38,525 nt of DNA from Pseudomonadota bacterium (lineage in GTDB: Bacteria > Pseudomonadota > Alphaproteobacteria > Rhodospirillales > Magnetospirillaceae): contig JAJXWP010000040.1 of the NCBI GenBank assembly GCA_021781575.1, positions 1 through 38,525 of the forward strand. The letters run 5' to 3'. Below the pieces are notes generated by a model. It did not search any database. It saw only the letters and a list, made by a program, of their open reading frames with translations, and was not told the origin of the DNA. The position numbers and the translations under genes were made by a program. This document shows, piece by piece, positions 33,921 through 38,525 of the stretch. Numbering within the stretch: position 1 is the stretch's first letter; every line of letters starts with the position of its first letter.

Positions 33921-35042
33921 TCAGTCCAATCGCTTGCGGGCGCTCAGCCGGGCGATGCCGAGAAAGATCGCCGCCATCGCCGCCAGCGCCAGCGCATTGG
34001 GCAGGATCACCGCCCAGACATCGCCGGCCAGGAAGACCGTCTGCAGGATGGCGACGAAATAGCGCGCCGCCACGACATGGGTAATGAAACGTACCGGTGC
34101 CGGCATGCTGCCGATGTCGAAGATGAAGCCGGACAGAATAAAGGCCGGCAGAAAGGTGGTAATGATGGCGATCTGGCCGGCGACGAACTGATTGCGCGCG
34201 ACGCTGGAGATGAGCAGGCCCATGCCAAGGGCGGCAAGCAGGAACAGCGCCGAGGTAGCGCTCAGCACGGCCAGCGACCCATGGAACGGGACGTCGAACA
34301 CGGTTGCCGCCATGATCACCGACGCCGCCATGCCACCCATGCCGAGCAAAAAATAGGGCAACAGCTTGGCGAGCAAAATCTCGCGGATGGTTGCCCTCGT
34401 TACCATCAACGCTTCCATCGTGCCGCGTTCCCATTCCCGGGCGATGACCAGGGCGGTCAACAGGGCGCCGGTCAGGGTCATGATCATGGCGATCAGCCCG
34501 GGAATGAGGTAATCGCGGCTGCTGACGGCCGGATTGAAGCGGACCGTCTGCGTAACGGCGACCGGCAAGGGCGGCGGCGCGCCCCGTTCGGAGGCCTCGG
34601 CTTGCAGCCAGTTGGCCCAGGCCTGTTGCACATAGCCTTCGACGATGCGGGCGCTGTTGGCGTCGGTTCCGTTGACGATTACGCCGACCGGCGCCTCGCC
34701 GCCCGACAGCGCCCGGCGCGTGAAGTCATCGCGCAGCCAGACGATGGCCGTTACCTCATGGGACGCCAGCGCCTTCTCCGCCTCAGCCATGGCGGCGAAC
34801 GACCGTGGCTGGAAATAGGGCGAATTCGCCAGCTTGCCGGTGAAGCTGGCGGCAAGCGCATCCGGGTGGTCGACAACCACGCCGACGGGAACGTCATGGG
34901 CGTCGAGGCTGACGCCGAAACCGAAGATCAGCAGAAGAAAGGCCGGCAGCAGGAAGGCTACGGCTATGGCCGACGGATCGCGCCGGATCTGAAGAAATTC
35001 CTTGCGCAAAAGGCCACGCAGGCGGCCGAGTGAGTCCCTCAT
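33921..35042 (-). CDS. ybhS: ABC-2 type exporter permease, YbhS-like
   Basis: A 373-residue permease with the same topology as its partner: N-terminal helix (AVAFLLPAFLLLIFGFGVSL), a periplasmic domain, and C-terminal membrane segments around EWERGTMEALMVTRA. E. coli YbhS has 377 residues. ATG overlaps the ATPase stop (ATGA), indicating coupled translation. The pair of permeases is divergent from each other in sequence but similar in architecture. Confidence 0.87.
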   Translation of the reverse strand: MRDSLGRLRGLLRKEFLQIRRDPSAIAVAFLLPAFLLLIFGFGVSLDAHDVPVGVVVDHPDALAASFTGKLANSPYFQPRSFAAMAEAEKALASHEVTAIVWLRDDFTRRALSGGEAPVGVIVNGTDANSARIVEGYVQQAWANWLQAEASERGAPPPLPVAVTQTVRFNPAVSSRDYLIPGLIAMIMTLTGALLTALVIAREWERGTMEALMVTRATIREILLAKLLPYFLLGMGGMAASVIMAATVFDVPFHGSLAVLSATSALFLLAALGMGLLISSVARNQFVAGQIAIITTFLPAFILSGFIFDIGSMPAPVRFITHVVAARYFVAILQTVFLAGDVWAVILPNALALAAMAAIFLGIARLSARKRLD

Positions 35043-36811
35043 GCCGCCCTCCCTGAAGCCGCCGCCTCGATCAGGGCGACGAAGGCGTCTTCCATCGTCG
35101 GGTCCGGCCGTTCCTTGGCTCGCAAGCGCGCCTTCAAGCTTTCCGAATCGCCGGCGGCGAGGATCCGTCCCTCGGCCATGATCACCAGGCGGTCGCAGTA
35201 TTCCGCCTCTTCCATGAAGTGAGTGGTCACCAACACGGTGACGCCGGCCTCGGCCAGGCCATTGATGCGGTGCCAGAACTCACGCCGCGCCAACGGATCG
35301 ACACCCGAGGTCGGCTCGTCGAGAAACAGGATATCTGGCTCGTGCATCAGGGCGCAAGCAAGCGCCAGGCGCTGCTTGTAGCCCAGCGGCAGGTCCCGGC
35401 TGGTGGTCGACGCGACGGGGCCGAGGCCGAACTGCTCGACCGCCCAGGCGATGCGGCGGCGGCGGCGCTCCCCCGTCAGGCGGTAGGCGCTGCTGAAGAA
35501 GCGCAGGTTCTGCATCACCGAAAGGTCGCCGTAGAGTGAGAATTTCTGGGCCATGTAGCCGACGCGGCCGCGCGCCGCCGCCGCCGCATGGCCGAGATCG
35601 AACCCCGCCACCCTGAGGCTTCCTTCGGACGGCGGCAATAGGCCGCACAACATGCGGAACGTGGTCGACTTGCCGGCCCCATTGGCCCCCAGAAGGCCGA
35701 ATATTTCCCCTTTTCGCACCGAGAAACTGACAGCGTCGACGGCGCGGAAGCTGCCGAACCGGCGGGTCAGGTTGTGCACCACGATCACCTCTTCTCCTTC
35801 GCCCGCCCGGGCGGGCGCGGCTACCGAAGGCGGGCCGGCGGCTGGCGGCGTCCCAGCGGCGCCGCGGGTCGCCTTGAGAAGAGCGATGAAGCTGTCTTCG
35901 AAGCGCGGCGGCACGGCGACGATGCGAACATCCGGCACCTCCGGCAACAGGGCGGCGGCCGACGGCAGGGAAGCGGTTTCGGTGACGATGCGCACCTGGG
36001 CCCCCTGGATGGTGGCGTCGATGATGCCCGGTGCGCCGGAAAGACGTTCATGCAGGCGCCGCTTGCCAAGCCCTCCGGCGGTCACATGGAAGCTGCGGCC
36101 GGACAGGCCGGCGGTAAAACGGGCGGGATCGTCGGCGCCGAGCAGCCTCCCTTCATGCATCAGCAATACCGCCCGGCAGCGCTCGGCCTCGTCGAGATAG
36201 GATGTACTGACCAGCACCGTCGTCCCTTCGCTCCGGGTCAGATGGTCGACGATGGCCCATAGTTCGCGGCGGGACACCGGGTCGACGCCGACCGTCGGCT
36301 CGTCAAGGAACAGCAGCTCGGGCGTCCCCAACAGGGTGCAGGCCAGCCCAAGCTTCTGCTTCATGCCGCCCGACAGGCGCCCGGCCAGGCGGTCGGTGAA
36401 CCGCGCAAGTCCGGTCATGTGCAGCAGTTCCTCGTAGCGCGGCCCGCGCGCCGCCGCCGGCATACCCTGCAGTTCGGCGTAGAGATCGAGATTTTCCTGC
36501 ACGGTGAGATCCTCGTACAGGCCGAAGCGTTGCGGCATGTAGCCGATCCTCGCCTGAACCGCCGCCGGCGCCTGCACGACGTCGACGCCCAGCACCTCGA
36601 TCCGCCCACGGTCGGGGAGCAGCAATCCGGCGCAAAGCCGCATCAGCGTCGTCTTCCCCGCGCCATCCGGACCGATCAGGCCGGTCACGGCGCCCCGCTC
36701 GACCCGCCCGCTGACCTCGTCGACCGCCACGACGCTTCGTCGGCCGGCACGAAAGAGCCGCGTCACGCCGTCCAGCCGCAGCGCGGCGGCAGGTTCAGGA
36801 GCGGCCGCCAT
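35039..36811 (-). CDS. ybhF: ABC exporter ATPase with two fused nucleotide-binding domains, YbhF-like
   Basis: A 590-residue cytoplasmic ATPase made of two nucleotide-binding domains. Domain 1 has Walker A GPDGAGKTT, signature LSGGMKQKLG and Walker B LLFLDEPTVGVD. Domain 2 has Walker A GANGAGKST, a variant signature LPLGYKQRLALA and Walker B ILFLDEPTSGVDP. The linker (about 310-340) is Ala/Pro-rich. E. coli YbhF is 578 residues with the same variant second signature. It overlaps the adaptor gene by 17 nt. It powers the YbhS/YbhR-like permease pair. Confidence 0.92.
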   Translation of the reverse strand: MAAAPEPAAALRLDGVTRLFRAGRRSVVAVDEVSGRVERGAVTGLIGPDGAGKTTLMRLCAGLLLPDRGRIEVLGVDVVQAPAAVQARIGYMPQRFGLYEDLTVQENLDLYAELQGMPAAARGPRYEELLHMTGLARFTDRLAGRLSGGMKQKLGLACTLLGTPELLFLDEPTVGVDPVSRRELWAIVDHLTRSEGTTVLVSTSYLDEAERCRAVLLMHEGRLLGADDPARFTAGLSGRSFHVTAGGLGKRRLHERLSGAPGIIDATIQGAQVRIVTETASLPSAAALLPEVPDVRIVAVPPRFEDSFIALLKATRGAAGTPPAAGPPSVAAPARAGEGEEVIVVHNLTRRFGSFRAVDAVSFSVRKGEIFGLLGANGAGKSTTFRMLCGLLPPSEGSLRVAGFDLGHAAAAARGRVGYMAQKFSLYGDLSVMQNLRFFSSAYRLTGERRRRRIAWAVEQFGLGPVASTTSRDLPLGYKQRLALACALMHEPDILFLDEPTSGVDPLARREFWHRINGLAEAGVTVLVTTHFMEEAEYCDRLVIMAEGRILAAGDSESLKARLRAKERPDPTMEDAFVALIEAAASGRAA

Positions 36812-37853
36812 CGCCTCCTCCGCATCCCGGGGCCGCGGACTGCCCCGCCGCCGCCGGCGACAGGTCGACGGCCACGGTCGCCGGCATTCCCAGGCGCAAC
36901 TGATTGCCGGAATTGCAGACATAGACGCGGACCTGATAGACCAGCCGGGTTCGCAGTTCGGTGGTCTCCACGGTCTTCGGGGTGAACTCCGCCGTCGGTG
37001 CGATATATCCCACCCAGCCGCGATAGCTCCGACCGGGGAAACTGTCGGTGCTGACCGCCGCCGGCATGCCGAGGGCCAGCTTGCCGAGGTCTGGCTCCGC
37101 CACATAGGCCCGCACCCATAGCGGGTCGGTCAGGGCGATGGTGTAGACCGGCGTGCTCGGCGAAGCCATGTCGCCCGGCTCGAGGATGCGATCCTCGATG
37201 ATCCCGTCCGACGGCGCGTAGAGCTTGGTATCGGCATACTCGCGTTCGGCCAGGCCGGCCGCCGCTACCGCCGCCTCGTAGGCTGCACGGGCGGCGGCAA
37301 TGTCCTCGGCCCGCGGGCCTTTCACCGCGAGACTATAGGCCTGCTTTGCCGCCTCCAGGTTTTCCCGCGACGCATTGAGCTGCGCCGCCGCGTTGTCGCG
37401 GTCTTCGGTCGAGGCGGCCCCCTTGGGCAGCAATCCGACAGTGCGTTCATAGAGAATTCTGTTGTTGGCGTAGATCGAGCGCAGTCCCTCCATGGTCGCC
37501 TTGGCCTGGGCGATCTCCTCCGGCCGCGAGCCGTTGACCAGCTTGGCCAGCGCCGCCTTCAGGCTGTCCGCCTGTTGCCGGGCCTGGGCCAGACGCGCGG
37601 CGTAGCGCGACTCGTCGATGGTGGCGATCAGGTCGCCCTTTTTCACCACCGCGCCTTCCCATACCAGCATTCGGCTGATCACGTCGCTGTCATTGAAGGC
37701 CGGCTGGATTTCCCGGATGTCGACGTTGCCGTAAAGCACCAGGGTGTTGGCCCCCATGCCGGCGTGGTTGCGGTGGGTGATCCACCACATCCCGCCGCCG
37801 ATGACGGCGGCGGCGAGAATGATGACGGCGACCAGCCGGCGGCGTGCGTTCAT
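36795..37853 (-). CDS. HlyD-family periplasmic adaptor (YbhG-like membrane fusion protein)
   Basis: A 352-residue adaptor anchored by one N-terminal membrane helix (LVAVIILAAAVIGGGMWWI). A biotinyl-lipoyl-like segment (VWEGAVVKKGDLIATID) is followed by a long alpha-helical hairpin (about 85-200) and the second lipoyl half (APSDGIIEDRILEPGDMAS). It would link the inner membrane ABC pump to the outer membrane factor encoded just upstream, with which it shares an ATGA overlap. The Gly/Cys-containing end (GCGGGDGGRS) is unusual but in frame. Confidence 0.9.
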   Translation of the reverse strand: MNARRRLVAVIILAAAVIGGGMWWITHRNHAGMGANTLVLYGNVDIREIQPAFNDSDVISRMLVWEGAVVKKGDLIATIDESRYAARLAQARQQADSLKAALAKLVNGSRPEEIAQAKATMEGLRSIYANNRILYERTVGLLPKGAASTEDRDNAAAQLNASRENLEAAKQAYSLAVKGPRAEDIAAARAAYEAAVAAAGLAEREYADTKLYAPSDGIIEDRILEPGDMASPSTPVYTIALTDPLWVRAYVAEPDLGKLALGMPAAVSTDSFPGRSYRGWVGYIAPTAEFTPKTVETTELRTRLVYQVRVYVCNSGNQLRLGMPATVAVDLSPAAAGQSAAPGCGGGDGGRS

Positions 37854-38525
37854 TTTCCCTCTCCCCTGATGCCCTTTTCCTCGGCATCGGCAACCGGCGC
37901 TGCCTCGCCCCACCAGCCACCACCCATGGCCACCACCAGTTGGGCGCTGTCGAGATAGCGCTGAGCCTGGGCCCGGACATAGCCGAGGCGCGCACGCTGG
38001 GCGCCGCGTTCGGCATCGATCAGCCGCAGCACGTCGGTCCGGCCGGCGGCGTAAGTGATCCGCTGGAGATCCAGGGCATCGTTGGCGGCGTCGAGGGCAT
38101 GGCGTTCGGCCTCGACAAGTTCGGCATCGTGGCCAAGGGCCCGCAAGGTATCGGCGACTTGTCCGAAAGCCTGCAGCACGGTCTGCCGGTAGGTCGCCAG
38201 GGCAGCCTGGAAGCCGTCGATCGCCTCCTGCTTCTGCGCCTCCAGGGTCCCGCCATGGAAGATCGGCGCGGTCAGGCCTCCACCCAGCGTCCACACCAGG
38301 CTCGACTGGTTGAACAGCGAGGTGGCGGACAGGGCGGCGGTGTCGATCGAGGCGGATAGCGGGAAGCTGGGATACATCTGGGCGGTGGCCACCCCGATGG
38401 CGGCGCTGCTGGCATGCAGCTGGGCTTGTGCCGCCAGTATGTCGGGGCGCTGACGCACCAGGGCCGACGGCAGGCTGACCGGCAATTCGGCCGGCAGGGT
38501 GAAATCGGCCAGGTCGAAGGGCGGC
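37850..38525 (-). CDS. Outer membrane efflux factor, TolC/NodT family (5' end beyond window)
   Basis: The C-terminal 224 residues of an outer-membrane factor; the frame is open to the right edge of the window. Its first visible part, LPVSLPSALVRQRPDILAAQ, is the NodT-family block that follows the first repeat, then AQMYPSFPLSAS and a second heptad-rich helical repeat (AQRYLDSAQLVVAMGGGWW at the end). It forms the channel through which the YbhGFSR-like pump would export. The N-terminal lipobox and first repeat must lie outside. Confidence 0.92.
   Translation of the reverse strand, partial: PPFDLADFTLPAELPVSLPSALVRQRPDILAAQAQLHASSAAIGVATAQMYPSFPLSASIDTAALSATSLFNQSSLVWTLGGGLTAPIFHGGTLEAQKQEAIDGFQAALATYRQTVLQAFGQVADTLRALGHDAELVEAERHALDAANDALDLQRITYAAGRTDVLRLIDAERGAQRARLGYVRAQAQRYLDSAQLVVAMGGGWWGEAAPVADAEEKGIRGEGK

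Overview
The window looks like a chromosomal segment of an alphaproteobacterium, most likely Rhodospirillales (Magnetospirillum/Telmatospirillum-like). The evidence is high GC, the dusB-ntrB-ntrC-ntrY-ntrX-trkA order, a fused IspDF enzyme, an 84-residue Hfq followed directly by HflX, and alphaproteobacterial-style flagellin, MazG and PAS-GGDEF-EAL proteins. No rRNA, tRNA, CRISPR array, insertion sequence or phage gene was seen. The genus is an inference.

Layout. (1) 1-9221 is a surface-glycan and flagellin region. It holds the tail of an unidentified gene, a two-headed glycosyltransferase with a small TPR protein (minus strand), a divergent GT4 glycosyltransferase, a 919-residue TPR/SPINDLY-type (GT41) glycosyltransferase with a methyltransferase-like tail, a GDP-L-fucose synthase, and then a flagellin. 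The arrangement suggests flagellin or surface-polymer glycosylation. (2) 9228-11502 (plus) carries mazG, a lipoprotein and an SDR dehydrogenase, ending in a hairpin shared with the convergent block. (3) 11536-25032 (minus) is a dense run of twelve core genes read from high to low coordinate: a CcsA-like membrane protein, dusB, ntrB, ntrC, ntrY, ntrX, trkA, D-amino-acid transaminase, a HAD phosphatase, hfq, hflX and an inositol-monophosphatase-like gene. Most neighbours overlap by 1-4 nt. The exception is ntrC/ntrY, which are separated by a 27-bp perfect inverted repeat, and ntrY carries an apparent single-base frameshift in its first codons. (4) 25135-28314 holds ispDF (plus) and, on the minus strand, cutA, a MurG-like glycosyltransferase and a small c-type cytochrome. 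(5) 28644-32796 (plus) carries a 990-residue PAS-GGDEF-EAL protein, a 68-residue unknown and a PEP-CTERM secreted protein. (6) 32806 to the right edge (minus) is a complete YbhGFSR-like ABC export operon headed by a TolC/NodT-type outer-membrane factor cut by the window end.

The most interesting regulatory signal is upstream of the PEP-CTERM gene. An exact match to the sigma-54 consensus (32083-32098) sits 31 nt or so before the predicted leader end, and a 19-bp near-perfect palindrome (32001-32019) lies about 100 bp upstream of the predicted start of transcription, where an enhancer-binding protein would bind. RpoN control of PEP-CTERM genes is known in other bacteria. Its placement beside a c-di-GMP enzyme suggests a matrix or floc-related module. 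No exosortase or PrsK/PrsR is in the window, so the partners must be elsewhere.

The second notable signal is the GT41-methyltransferase fusion and sugar-nucleotide synthase immediately before a flagellin gene, which points to cytoplasmic flagellin glycosylation.
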